Of a stretch of 64,000 nucleotides of DNA, positions 44,775-53,970 are shown piece after piece. Numbering within the stretch: position 1 is the first letter of the stretch; the number at the start of each line of letters is the position of its first letter. Both the position numbers and the translations under genes were made by a program. The notes under the pieces were generated by a model. The model was not told the origin of the DNA. It saw nothing but the letters and a program-made list of their open reading frames with translations, and did not search any database. This DNA comes from Prevotella aurantiaca JCM 15754. GTDB lineage: Bacteria; Bacteroidota; Bacteroidia; Bacteroidales; Bacteroidaceae. The DNA is taken from assembly GCF_000614025.1 (NCBI RefSeq), contig NZ_BAKF01000008.1:31764-95763 (forward strand), in the 5' to 3' direction.

Positions 44775-45716
44775 CTACAAGCCAACAAGTTTTTTCAGTT
44801 CCAGACGTTTCTCCTTAAGTTCTTTATCGTCAACATAGGCCAGTGCATATCCCCAATAAAGGTAAGCCTCTTTGAACGATTTAAGGCTATTCTTTGCATC
44901 ACCCATATTCTTATATATTATAAACATGATGGATTTGCTCGGTTCATATAGCTCCGCTGCAACTTTTAGATGTTCTATTGCTGCATCGTAATATCCCAAT
45001 TGGTTTTCAACAACGCCTAACCGATAGTTCCCAACAGCTATTTTAGGGTCGTATTCCACGGCTTTTGTAAAGTAAAAGGCTGCTAAATCGAGCTTATTCA
45101 GGTATTCGTACGCACCAGCAGTATAGTAAAGTGCATTGTAAGTGGTGTCGCCTGCTGCCATCACCTTATCATATATAGCAATGCATTGGTTATATTTGCG
45201 GTCCAAGAAATAGGCTTCGCCCAGCATTCGGTTTACTTCTACATTGTCAGAATCCTGTTTACAATAGCGTTCTCCGTACAATATTGCCATACTAGGCTGA
45301 CTATCTTCTTCAGATAAGAATACTTTCATGAGGTCAGCAACGATATGTCCGTCCATCGGAAACCTTTCTAAGAGCGTCATTCCCCAATATGTTTGCAGCG
45401 TTACATTGCGCATTGCACCTTGCGCATAGTACATTTCGCGCAGTGCATCGTGTGTCAGACTATCTTCTGGAATGGTTTTCAGCACATCAACACATTGTTT
45501 ATATGCTGTACGAAGATAATAACACGATGCCAGTTTCATGCGTATGGCATTGTCGTCGCCCAGTGTCTGCGCCTGCTTATAGTGCGAAATGGCGTGAAAA
45601 TAGTTGTAAGCTTTCATACAACTGTCGCCTTTTTCAATAAGTTGCCGGCGGTTTTGCGCCATTGCGTGCAGGCTAAAGCTACACAAGACTATAAGAAGGA
45701 GGAATGTTTTCCGCAT
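44775..45716 (-). CDS. TPR-repeat exported protein
   Basis: A 313-residue protein with a signal peptide (MRKTFLLLIVLCSFSLHAMAQ) and about seven TPR units, for example NYFHAISHYKQAQTLGDDNAIRMKLASCYYL, KLDLAAFYFTKAVEYDPKIAVGNYRLGVVENQLG and YYDAAIEHLKVAAELYE. Such proteins commonly sit downstream of M56-TonB sensors in this phylum. It is on the same strand as that gene, 112 bp away, with a hairpin between. Function unknown beyond scaffolding. Confidence 0.82.
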   Translation of the reverse strand: MRKTFLLLIVLCSFSLHAMAQNRRQLIEKGDSCMKAYNYFHAISHYKQAQTLGDDNAIRMKLASCYYLRTAYKQCVDVLKTIPEDSLTHDALREMYYAQGAMRNVTLQTYWGMTLLERFPMDGHIVADLMKVFLSEEDSQPSMAILYGERYCKQDSDNVEVNRMLGEAYFLDRKYNQCIAIYDKVMAAGDTTYNALYYTAGAYEYLNKLDLAAFYFTKAVEYDPKIAVGNYRLGVVENQLGYYDAAIEHLKVAAELYEPSKSIMFIIYKNMGDAKNSLKSFKEAYLYWGYALAYVDDKELKEKRLELKKLVGL

Positions 45717-45761
45717 GGATAATTGGTTTAGAACGTGATCGATAGATGTTTAGATAAGGAA

Positions 45762-45798
45762 TTCTGTGGGACTTTTAAACGGTTGCAGTCCCACAGAA
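45762..45798. terminator. Hairpin between the M56-TonB gene and the TPR gene
   Basis: A perfect 12-bp stem (TTCTGTGGGACT at 45762-45773, AGTCCCACAGAA at 45787-45798). No long T run follows, so it may be a weak terminator or mRNA-processing hairpin separating two cistrons. Confidence 0.5.
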
Positions 45799-45828
45799 AC
45801 GATTACAGAATGGTATGTTTACCTATTG

Positions 45829-47270
45829 TCATTGCAATCTGAACGTTATAGGCAGCACGAAACGCACAGCAATTGGTTTCCCTTTTAGCTTGCCCGGGTT
45901 CCATTTCGGCATAGCCAACACTATGCGGCAAGCCTCCTTATCAAGTGCCGGAGAAACCGAACGGATAATCTTTGGCTCTGAAACTTCACCATTTTTCGAT
46001 ACGATGAATTGCACAATAACCTTTCCTTGCTCTTTTTTGTTCATAGCCTCAACTGGATATTTCATATTCTGAACTAACCATTGGTTAAGGTTTCCATTGA
46101 AGGTAGGCATATTTTCTATGTGATCGTACACTTTCTTCGGGCTTTTCTTTGGTCCCTTTTCTACAGACTCTTCGTTTGCAACTTCTGTCGTTTCTTCTAC
46201 TTTTTGAGCCGACATTTCACTGTTGCGGTTGTCCGCTTGTACTTCCATCTTGTTGTCTTTGCGTTCAATAGCCTCCGTAGACTGCACATTCTTTCGACTT
46301 TCTACTGCTACAGTAGCCTTGTTGCTAAATGACAAATCCACCATCTTTTTCTGTTTAACACTTGCCTTTGCCATAGGCATTGCCTTCGCAACGTTGGTAT
46401 ATCGCATGCAACTGTTTCGATGTTGCTCACAACGAGCAGTGCTACTGCCAACGGAATGTAAAGTGCATACTTTACTTTTGCTATTCTCTTTGTTCGTTTT
46501 TTGTTCATCATTTTGATACGCTTTTTAAGAGGTAAAACATTAAAATTATTTGAAATAGTAGCTACATTCTTTCTATATGCCAATCCAAGCAAATGGTATT
46601 GGTATTTCTTGCTGTCCGTTCCGCCTGCCAAGACATTGTTGTCGGCAAGATATTCGAGGTTCAACCGCACTTCACGCTTCAGCAACCACACGAACGGATT
46701 TGCCCAAAAGACAATGGCAAACAGTTCTGTAAAGAGGACATCTATGGAGTGAAGCTGTCTGCAATGAGCCAGTTCGTGCGTCATTATCTCGTCTGTTTCC
46801 TGTCTGTTGTGCTTCGTCGGGTTGATGAAAATCCAGTTGAAGAACGAGAAAGGTCCTTCGTCGCTTTCCAAAAGATACACCTTCGTTCCATTTATATCGG
46901 TTGTTCTGCATTTATTCCTCAGCCGTACGATGTACACCAACTGCCAGAAGAAGCGCAGCAAGAACAGACAAGCCACCATAGTATATATAGTTATCGCCGT
47001 AGTTTCCCAGCCTATCGTACCTCCACCACCCGGTGTTATGGTTACAGCCGGCAGGACAATGGCAGCATATTCGTTTGCCATTGATACCATTCCTACGCTC
47101 TTGTTAATCCAATAGGAGAAGTTTAGCCCTGGCACCAATATCGCAACGAAATACATTCCAATAAGAGATGCTCTGCGCCACGAGAAGAATGTGTCGCTTG
47201 AAAACATCAACTTATAAAAGCCGAAGAGCGCGATAAGGGCAATGTTGAGTTTCAATAAATACATCATCAT
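45829..47270 (-). pseudogene. M56 (BlaR1-like) peptidase-TonB fusion protein, interrupted by a one-base frameshift
   Basis: The first frame encodes four N-terminal membrane helices and an M56 zinc peptidase: EIMTHELAHCRQLHSIDVLFTELFAIVFWANPFVW (HExxH as HELAH) and LNLEYLADNNVL. It derails after VVSNIETVA. The other frame continues RYTNVAKAMPMAKASVKQKKMVDLSFSNK, a Glu/Lys-rich linker and a TonB C-terminal domain (NLNQWLVQNMKYPVEAMNKKEQGKVIVQFIVSKNGEV to FVLPITFRLQ). One base near 46404-46410 is missing; the repaired length is 480 residues. In BlaR1 relatives the peptidase inactivates a BlaI repressor on signal. Here the sensor domain is replaced by TonB, a form common in Bacteroidota. BlaI is encoded just upstream. 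Confidence 0.82.
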
Positions 47271-47350
47271 AGCTATTTCGTTTTCAATCGATTATTGTTT
47301 AAAAATATGTTTGAAGGCAGATGCTAAATATCTTTGTGGGCATTCAGCTT

Positions 47351-47719
47351 CTATTCTGTGTCTTTTCCTTTTTCAATTTCACTGATAATATCTTTCAAAT
47401 CCTCTGGTGATATCTTGTCTTCCTTAGCAAAGAACGACACCATTTCACGAAATGAGTTCTTAAAATAGTTGCCTACGAAATTGCTCATAAAGTCTGATTT
47501 ATATTCAGTTTGCGCTATTTGTGGCGTAAAATGATAAATCGCACGATGCTGTTTCGCCTTTATATATCCCTTACGCTTTAGGTTATTCATCACCGAAGCC
47601 ACTGTTGTGTAAGGTGGTTTAGGCTCTTCCAGATGCTGTAAAACCTCTTTCGTTGTACAGCTTCCTAAGTGCCATACTTGCAACATTACTTCTTCTTCTT
47701 GCTTTGTTAACTTCTCCAT
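47351..47719 (-). CDS. BlaI/MecI/CopY-family repressor
   Basis: A 122-residue winged-helix repressor: MEKLTKQEEEVMLQVWHLGSCTTKEVLQHLEEPKPPYTTVASVMNNLKRKGYIKAKQHRAIYHFTP matches the DNA-binding half (TVASVMNNLKRKG is the recognition helix). The C-terminal half is the dimerisation and cleavage region. The start at 47719 is chosen by homology; the open frame extends 27 codons upstream through the promoter. It presumably represses its own operon with the M56-TonB gene, 80 bp downstream. A candidate operator lies in its promoter. Confidence 0.92.
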   Translation of the reverse strand: MEKLTKQEEEVMLQVWHLGSCTTKEVLQHLEEPKPPYTTVASVMNNLKRKGYIKAKQHRAIYHFTPQIAQTEYKSDFMSNFVGNYFKNSFREMVSFFAKEDKISPEDLKDIISEIEKGKDTE

Positions 47720-47748
47720 ATTCGAATTTGGTTTATTTGATTCTGCTG

Positions 47749-47780
47749 CAAACTTACGATAAATTCGTAATGAAAACAAA
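47749..47780 (-). promoter_or_regulatory. blaI promoter with overlapping dyad operator
   Basis: On the minus strand: -33 TTTG (47777-47780), 20-bp spacer, -7 TAAGTTTG (47749-47756), a full Bacteroidota consensus. Within the spacer and touching the -7 box is the dyad TTACGA-n5-TCGTAA (47754-47770). It has the form expected of a BlaI-type operator (short inverted arms), though the family consensus is TACA-n-TGTA. Bound repressor would block polymerase. Confidence 0.65.
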
Positions 47781-48043
47781 TTCACAATGTTAATAAACAC
47801 TAAACATTAAACATTCGTCATTGTTTATCAAAGCAATACGAAAAGTTAGGAGAGATAAAAACTAAAATAAACCACACTTAAAATACGTCGATTGCGAATA
47901 GAAAGCACTTCTCTCTCTTCTCAATAATTGGCTCTGAACATCTTCATATATAGATGAAATGAGAACAATAAAGATGTAAAGATTTCACAGAACATCTCGT
48001 GTTGCGTAACCGTTTAATTATCAAGACTTTATTATAGGGGTTG

Positions 48044-48126
48044 TTTTGCATTGCAAAAGCGGCTCTTTTACCTTGCAAAACAGGCACTATTGCTACACAA
48101 AACAGGCACTTTTGCAACGCAAAAGC
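48044..48126. repeat. 22-bp-period palindromic tandem repeat (locus 2)
   Basis: Units start at 48044, 48066, 48088 and 48110, exactly 22 bp apart. Each holds a 15-bp palindromic core of the form TTTTGCnnnGCAAAA, then a 7-bp linker: GCGGCTC, CAGGCAC, CAGGCAC, and GCATATA with the last partial. It is in the 837-bp gap between the blaI promoter and the secreted-protein gene. No open frame spans it. The remaining gap (47781-48043 and 48127-48422) shows no gene. Confidence 0.75.
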
Positions 48127-48422
48127 ATATACACAGCTTTTTACTTGTATTTTTCTTTACAAACTAAAGAGATATTCTATATAAACATTCTCTACTCAAT
48201 AGCGGAAAAATATATGCTGTGCGATATAGCTAATCTGCCATTTTGCTGCAGTAATGAAAGCAACTATTATATGTAAACAATGGCTTCTTGCAATCCATAA
48301 ATATTTTTCTCATCTGCTATTAATTGCAAAAGGCTGATAAAAAAATAGCTATACTACTCAATAAATTCAGTATCCTAACACTATCTGCAAGTTATCAGCA
48401 CTGAACAATAGCATATAAAAAG

Positions 48423-48452
48423 AGGCTGGAGTCCTATGTCGGACTCCAGCCT
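48423..48452 (-). terminator. Terminator after the thioredoxin-fold secreted protein
   Basis: A perfect 12-bp stem (AGGCTGGAGTCC at 48423-48434 with 48441-48452), 6-nt loop, then TTTTT on the minus strand. Confidence 0.85.
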
Positions 48453-48556
48453 TTATAACGCTTTTGCTTCAGCTACTAAACGTTTTCAGCGTCAGCAAAA
48501 GTAGGGATTGTTGTCAAGCAACAATAATAATTCTTATATTCTATAGCAGTTTTAAA

Positions 48557-50485
48557 TTACTTTACAACTACTCTAACAACCTTACCGTTCTTGTACTTCA
48601 CAATGTTTACACCCTTCTGAGCCTTGTCAATCTTCTGACCAGCAAGGTTATAACGTGCTACTATCTCGTTGTCAGCGTCTATACTTGCATTTTCAATGCC
48701 TGCAGTTAGAACAACAACGTCTGCCATATTGGTTTGGTTTACTACGTGTTCGTCTACAGCAATAGATTTATCGCCTAACTTAGGAGCCACAAATGCAACT
48801 ACATGCATATTGTCTGCCTTGTAACCAGCAGGGATAGTGTAAGTGAATTGCTTATCAAAGTTGTCGCCAGACCATGTAATGTTGTCACCGTTGATGTTTG
48901 TTAAGCACTGACGGAATGTGCCATTGTGAACATAGTTCTTAATTCTTTGACCCTTATCAATCTGTGGACTAACGAGTCCATCTTCTGTTACATAAACGTA
49001 AAGAACATAGTCTTTAAGGAAGTTTGCTGCACTCTTAACACCCAAACCCTTTACATCTACAACCAATTGGTCGTTATTTTCGTTAGCAACCTTGTCTACC
49101 TTAGCAGCAATTTCAAGGTTTACGAATGCAGGAAGATTAGCATCTGTTTGTTCAAACATTTGGTTAAACATTTGAACTGCTTGGCTAAATGTCTCATCTT
49201 TGAAAGCAATTGCTGTTGTAAGAGCACCTTCTATTGCTGTTCTGTTGAATGCTGCCATTGGATAACCACTTGCACCAAGCGCATTCATAATAGCAATACT
49301 TTGGTTTGTCTGATATGGGTCTGGGCTACCCATTGGGCCGTGAAGAGCCACCCAAGCCAAGTCATGACGATTATCTTGCAATTGCTTTAAGAGTCTTGAA
49401 CCAGTAGGACACCATGTACAAGTAACAGCTGTAAACTGCTCAATGAGCTGCTTTTGTCTCTTAAGAGCTGTTTCGTAGAAGTTGATATCTGATTCGTAAA
49501 CGTCGTTCTTAGTGTTGCCTGTTGGCTCAGCACCATCTACCTTAGTGATAGCAAACTTAATTTTGTGTGCGCCAAGTTCTACATCTGTAGTAGGAATTTC
49601 AACTACATCAGCCTTGATAGTACCATTAACGACACCTGTAATAGTTTGTTCTTTGATTTGCTTACCATCAATTGATGCTACTAAAGTATAAGCATTGATG
49701 TCTGATGTACCTAAGTTGCTAACGTTTACAACGAACTTTGTGTTGATTGAAGTCTTTGTAAACTTGTTGAATTTAACGCTATGAAGCATGATATCCTTAG
49801 CTGGATAATCTTTTTCTACTATCGCTTGCACTGCAAGGTTTCCGTATTTCTCAGAAGAGAAAGCGTACAATTCATTGCTACCTTCCATAGTAACGTATGT
49901 TGGAACAACAGTTCCTTCTTTCTGCAATGAGATAGCATAGCACTCAGGAGTAGAACCTTTCTTCTGTGTATAAGTAAATCCTAACATCACACCTTCAGCC
50001 TTTGTGAAGTCAAGAGTATAAGGAGTCGTGAATGTTACATCGTTCCAACCTTTCTTAGAGTTAGCAACTTCTTGTTCAGCAACTACCTTAAAGTCCATCT
50101 TTCCATCTACTGTATTGTAGGTAAAAAGCTTTAATGTGATAGCGCCAACACCATCAGCAGGTATTGCAGCACGCATACCAACAACCTTACCGCCATCGAA
50201 TCCTGCAGCAATATCTTTGAAAATAGGAGTCAGAAGGGTTAATTTGCCTTCGTTTTGGGTAAAGCCAACACCCTTCTCATTATAGTTATCACTGCTGTAG
50301 TTACCCATGTAACGCTGGTTAGCAGGCAAATTTGCTCTTGTAGCCTTAACGTTGTTGTGGAATTTTACAGAACTGATTGGTTGAACAAGATTGTAGTCTT
50401 GCTCGGTTACTTTCAAGCTACCATTCTGTGCAGTAGCTGCGATTGCCATTGCAAATGCAAAGCAAGATAATAGAAGTTTTTTCAT
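48557..50485 (-). CDS. Omp28-like secreted protein with thioredoxin-type CxxC and sorting-like C-terminus
   Basis: A 642-residue exported protein (signal MKKLLLSCFAFAMAIAATAQ). The N-terminal about 220 residues are a beta-rich galactose-binding-like domain (GMRAAIPADGVGAITLKLF), then an Ig-like unit. From about residue 345, KQLIEQFTAVTCTWCPTGSRLLKQLQ is a thioredoxin-like opening with CTWC, matching the Omp28-related family. It ends NEIVARYNLAGQKIDKAQKGVNIVKYKNGKVVRVVVK, a type IX-type sorting form. It is probably on the outer surface; a disulfide role is possible but unproven. A -7-like TACTTTTG on the minus strand at 50652-50659 predicts a leader of about 160 nt. Confidence 0.75.
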   Translation of the reverse strand: MKKLLLSCFAFAMAIAATAQNGSLKVTEQDYNLVQPISSVKFHNNVKATRANLPANQRYMGNYSSDNYNEKGVGFTQNEGKLTLLTPIFKDIAAGFDGGKVVGMRAAIPADGVGAITLKLFTYNTVDGKMDFKVVAEQEVANSKKGWNDVTFTTPYTLDFTKAEGVMLGFTYTQKKGSTPECYAISLQKEGTVVPTYVTMEGSNELYAFSSEKYGNLAVQAIVEKDYPAKDIMLHSVKFNKFTKTSINTKFVVNVSNLGTSDINAYTLVASIDGKQIKEQTITGVVNGTIKADVVEIPTTDVELGAHKIKFAITKVDGAEPTGNTKNDVYESDINFYETALKRQKQLIEQFTAVTCTWCPTGSRLLKQLQDNRHDLAWVALHGPMGSPDPYQTNQSIAIMNALGASGYPMAAFNRTAIEGALTTAIAFKDETFSQAVQMFNQMFEQTDANLPAFVNLEIAAKVDKVANENNDQLVVDVKGLGVKSAANFLKDYVLYVYVTEDGLVSPQIDKGQRIKNYVHNGTFRQCLTNINGDNITWSGDNFDKQFTYTIPAGYKADNMHVVAFVAPKLGDKSIAVDEHVVNQTNMADVVVLTAGIENASIDADNEIVARYNLAGQKIDKAQKGVNIVKYKNGKVVRVVVK

Positions 50486-50985
50486 TTGTTTTTGGTTTAG
50501 TTAATATTCGATTAATTACTTCTTATTAGGTTTTTCATTCAGCACATCTAATTTATAGACTAATGCTTAGTTGCTTCTGTTTGTCTTCATATTATAAAAA
50601 CTATTAAAACCTTCTATTGTTATAACAGATAATTATTATATGATGATTTGACAAAAGTACAAATAAAAAATTAAATAACTATTTTTTTGAAACTTTTTTT
50701 TCAAAAAAACAACTACAATAGTGTATTTTGCCAATTAAAGGAGTATAACTATAGACTTTACACTGCTATTCCATATTAGGTTAAACTAACTGAAAACAGA
50801 CTATACAGGAGGACTTTACAACAAATAAGGGCATATCTTCCATATTGCTTCTTAACTTATATCTATTAAATAGAATAGTTGTAGAGTTCATATCAATCAA
50901 CGTTATTGATGAAGCTAAAAAATGTTTCAACATTGCTTCTGCTACTTAGTTTTTAGTTTTATGCCATAGGAAGAAAAAAATATCG
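50486..50985. promoter_or_regulatory. Intergenic region with promoter for the Omp28-like gene
   Basis: No gene seen in 500 bp. TACTTTTG on the minus strand (50652-50659) is the best promoter match. Just upstream is an A/T inverted repeat (TTTTTTTGAAA facing TTTCAAAAAAA near 50684-50710), which could be a hairpin or simply low complexity. Confidence 0.4.
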
Positions 50986-51038
50986 TACCTTTGCACCATA
51001 TTATATATAAGGTGGTAACTGCTGAAACAGTAGTTACC
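50986..51038 (+). promoter_or_regulatory. Promoter and 5' leader hairpin of the lipoprotein gene
   Basis: A -7 box TACCTTTG at 50986-50993 is followed by an 11-bp leader stem, GGTAACT-G-CTG over CAG-T-AGTTACC (51014-51038, one G-T pair, AAA loop), which ends 16 nt before the ATG. The leader also has AAGAAAGGT next to the start, resembling a ribosome-binding site, unusual for this phylum. Confidence 0.5.
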
Positions 51039-51054
51039 TACAAATAAGAAAGGT

Positions 51055-51591
51055 ATGAAGCATAAACAATGGATAACTGCCGTAATGGCAACAATAGCTC
51101 TAACACTAGCAAGTTGTGGTACAACACAGAAGTCTACAACAGCTTCCGATGCGACAACTACGCCGGGAGTAGTAACCGAAAAAGTAGAGGCAAGTAAGGA
51201 ATTTATTAGCATTGCAGAAGGCATAGATATCTTTGAAAATCCTGAAAAGGTAACAGCAATAACGAAAAAATATGGTTACAAGCTAAAAGAAAACTACGAA
51301 ATCTATCGTCTTGATAAGTTTACGAAGCTTTATTATAAGAATTGTCGTCTTGCAAAAATCCTAACAGACAACAAGTACGAAGACTATCCGAAGCCATTAC
51401 AAAAGGGAGTTTCAAGCTACATAGCCTTTAAAGATGGAGCTATTATTATTGGAGTTTTCAACCAAATAGCTTACGATAATCTTGTTGCACAGGTTAAAGC
51501 AGCTGGCTTCGTGCTTGATATGCCAGGAAACGAGGATATATATAAGAAAGGACAACGCACTATAGCTGTTACGAAGGTGCCAAAACGATAA
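51055..51591 (+). CDS. Lipoprotein of unknown function
   Basis: A 178-residue lipoprotein: signal peptide MKHKQWITAVMATIALTLASC with lipobox LASC (Cys21), a Thr/Ser-rich linker, then a small alpha/beta body (ITKKYGYKLKENYEIYRLDKFTKLYYKNCRLAKI, GVSSYIAFKDGAIIIGVFNQIAYDNLVAQVKAAGFVLD). No known domain is recognised. It is exported and lipid-anchored. It has its own promoter and a leader hairpin, and precedes metG with its separate promoter, so it is monocistronic. Confidence 0.75.
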   Translation: MKHKQWITAVMATIALTLASCGTTQKSTTASDATTTPGVVTEKVEASKEFISIAEGIDIFENPEKVTAITKKYGYKLKENYEIYRLDKFTKLYYKNCRLAKILTDNKYEDYPKPLQKGVSSYIAFKDGAIIIGVFNQIAYDNLVAQVKAAGFVLDMPGNEDIYKKGQRTIAVTKVPKR

Positions 51592-51623
51592 GAATACAAT
51601 AAAATGGTGAGATTATAATAACC

Positions 51624-51655
51624 TTTGCAAGTTTCAGTAAATTGCCGTAACTTTG
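51624..51655 (+). promoter_or_regulatory. metG promoter
   Basis: -33 TTTG at 51624-51627, 20-bp spacer, -7 TAACTTTG at 51648-51655, within the 16-mer TTGCCGTAACTTTGCA also found at metK. The leader is about 25 nt. Confidence 0.75.
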
Positions 51656-51686
51656 CAATCTGATTAAAAACAAACGATATACATAT

Positions 51687-53750
51687 ATGGGAGAAAAGAA
51701 ATTCAAAAGAACCACTGTTACGGCAGCATTGCCCTATGCTAATGGTGGTGTACATATAGGACATCTTGCAGGAGTGTACGTTCCTTCAGATATTTACGCA
51801 CGTTATTTGCGACTTAAGAAAGAAGAAGTTGTTTTCATCGGGGGCAGCGATGAACACGGAGTGCCTATCACTTTACGTGCTAAGAAAGAGGGAATCACCC
51901 CACAAGCTGTTTGCGACCGCTACCACAAAATGATAAAAGACTCGTTCAAAGAGTTTGGCATTTCATTCGATGTGTATAGCCGTACTACCAGCGAAACCCA
52001 TCATAAGTTTGCTTCAGACTTCTTCCGTAAGCTCTATGATGAGGGCAAATTGATTGAAAAAGAAAGCGAACAGCTTTACGATGAGGAGGCTAAACAATTC
52101 TTAGCCGACCGCTATGTGATTGGAGAATGTCCACATTGCCACAACGAACACGCCTATGGTGACCAATGTGAGAAGTGCGGTAGCGACCTCAGTCCTATGG
52201 AACTTATCAATCCACAATCTACTATTTCAGGCTCAAAGCCTGTGATTAAGGCTACTAAAAACTGGTATTTGCCACTGAATGACTACCAAGAATGGTTGAA
52301 AAAGTGGATTTTAAGCGACCATAAAGAGTGGCGTCCGAACGTGTACGGACAATGTAAGAGCTGGTTAGACATGGATTTGCAGCCTCGTGCCATGACCCGT
52401 GACCTTGATTGGGGCATCCCTGTACCTGTTGAGGGAGCCGAAGGTAAAGTGCTTTACGTGTGGTTTGATGCTCCTATTGGATATATTTCGAACACAAAGG
52501 AGCTTTGCGACAGCAATCCAGAGCAGTTCGGAAGTTGGCAAAAGTGGTGGCAAGACCCTGAAACACGCCTTGTTCACTTCATCGGGAAAGACAATATTGT
52601 GTTCCACTGCCTTATCTTCCCAAGCATGTTAAAAGCACATGGCGACTACATTTTGCCTGATAACGTGCCTTCTAACGAGTTCCTGAACCTTGAGAACGAT
52701 AAGATTTCAACAAGCCGCAACTGGGCGGTATGGCTGCACGAATACTTGGTAGACTTCCCTAACAAGCAAGATGTGCTACGCTATGTGCTTACTGCTAATG
52801 CACCAGAGACAAAGGATAATAACTTCACATGGAAGGATTTCCAAGAGCGTAACAATAGCGAGCTCGTGGCAGTATATGGCAATTTCGTGAACAGAGCATT
52901 GCAATTGACGCAGAAATACTGGGATGGCGTGGTGCCTGCGTGTGGCGAATTGCAAGACGTAGACCGTCAAACAATTCAAGAATTTAAAGATGTGAAGGAG
53001 AAAGTAGAAAGCTATCTCGATGTATTTAAGTTCCGCGAAGCACAGAAAGAGGCCATGAATTTGGCACGAATTGGCAACCGTTACATTGCCGAATGCGAAC
53101 CTTGGAAAGTTTGGAAGACCGATCCTAAGCGTGTAGAAACTATTTTGAACATCTCACTTCAGTTGGTTGCCAACCTCAGTATAGCCTTCGAACCATTCCT
53201 TCCATTCAGTAGTAAGGAGCTTCGCAATATGATCAACCTGGCTGAATGCGACTGGACACAGCTTGGTAGCACCGATATTATTCCAGCAGGACATAAGCTT
53301 AACGAGCCACACTTGCTGTTCGAGAAGATCGAAGATGAAACTATCGATGCTCAACTCAAGAAACTTGAGGATACCAAAAAGGCTAACGAAGCTAACAACT
53401 ATGTGGCTGAACCTATCAAGAAAGATGTTTCTTTCGATGATTTTGAGAAGCTTGACATTCGCGTTGGACACATTATTCATTGCGAAAAGGTAAAGAAGAG
53501 CAAGAAACTCCTTAAGTTTACAATCGACGATGGCAGCGGTTCAGAGCGCACAATCCTTAGCGGTATTGCTGCATTCTACGAACCAGAGCAACTCATTGGT
53601 AAGGATGTTCTCTTCATAGCCAACTTCCCTCCTCGTAATATGATGGGCATTGAAAGTCAAGGTATGATTCTTTCTGCTGTGAACTTCGATGGTTCTCTCA
53701 GCGTAACAACCACACTCGGAGAAGTAAAACCAGGTAGTATAGTAGGCTAA
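51687..53750 (+). CDS. metG: Methionyl-tRNA synthetase
   Basis: A 687-residue class I synthetase that charges initiator and elongator tRNA-Met. HIGH-type motif [21 protein letters not shown]; zinc knuckle with four cysteines in [26 protein letters not shown]-type motif as [13 protein letters not shown]. The C-terminal about 110 residues ([46 protein letters not shown]) are a Trbp111-type tRNA-binding domain fused to the enzyme. It has a consensus promoter and a strong terminator. Confidence 0.97.
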   Translation: MGEKKFKRTTVTAALPYANGGVHIGHLAGVYVPSDIYARYLRLKKEEVVFIGGSDEHGVPITLRAKKEGITPQAVCDRYHKMIKDSFKEFGISFDVYSRTTSETHHKFASDFFRKLYDEGKLIEKESEQLYDEEAKQFLADRYVIGECPHCHNEHAYGDQCEKCGSDLSPMELINPQSTISGSKPVIKATKNWYLPLNDYQEWLKKWILSDHKEWRPNVYGQCKSWLDMDLQPRAMTRDLDWGIPVPVEGAEGKVLYVWFDAPIGYISNTKELCDSNPEQFGSWQKWWQDPETRLVHFIGKDNIVFHCLIFPSMLKAHGDYILPDNVPSNEFLNLENDKISTSRNWAVWLHEYLVDFPNKQDVLRYVLTANAPETKDNNFTWKDFQERNNSELVAVYGNFVNRALQLTQKYWDGVVPACGELQDVDRQTIQEFKDVKEKVESYLDVFKFREAQKEAMNLARIGNRYIAECEPWKVWKTDPKRVETILNISLQLVANLSIAFEPFLPFSSKELRNMINLAECDWTQLGSTDIIPAGHKLNEPHLLFEKIEDETIDAQLKKLEDTKKANEANNYVAEPIKKDVSFDDFEKLDIRVGHIIHCEKVKKSKKLLKFTIDDGSGSERTILSGIAAFYEPEQLIGKDVLFIANFPPRNMMGIESQGMILSAVNFDGSLSVTTTLGEVKPGSIVG

Positions 53751-53784
53751 AGATATAAGAACTTTCATATAAGATTGTATAAAC

Positions 53785-53828
53785 AAAACGGCAGTAGTAC
53801 TTTCTTCTTAGTACTACTGCCGTTTTTC
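53785..53828 (+). terminator. Terminator after metG
   Basis: A 17-bp stem AAAACGGCAGTAGTACT (53785-53801) with AGTACTACTGCCGTTTT (53810-53826), ending in TTTTT. Confidence 0.9.
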
Positions 53829-53903
53829 GTATAATAAAATGAACACATCAAACCCTCAAGCTAGCTGTGTTTTACTTTGTATTGTTGCTTTTAATATAAA
53901 AGG

Positions 53904-53934
53904 AAGGCATATCAAATGTTGTCTGATATGCCTT
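53904..53934 (-). terminator. Terminator after the TonB-dependent receptor gene
   Basis: An 11-bp stem (AAGGCATATCA at 53904-53914, TGATATGCCTT at 53924-53934) followed on the minus strand by CCTTTTATATT. Lies 37 bp past the stop. Confidence 0.7.
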
Positions 53935-53970
53935 CTTTGGCTATCTCCAATGTAGAAAAGAGCATTATAT

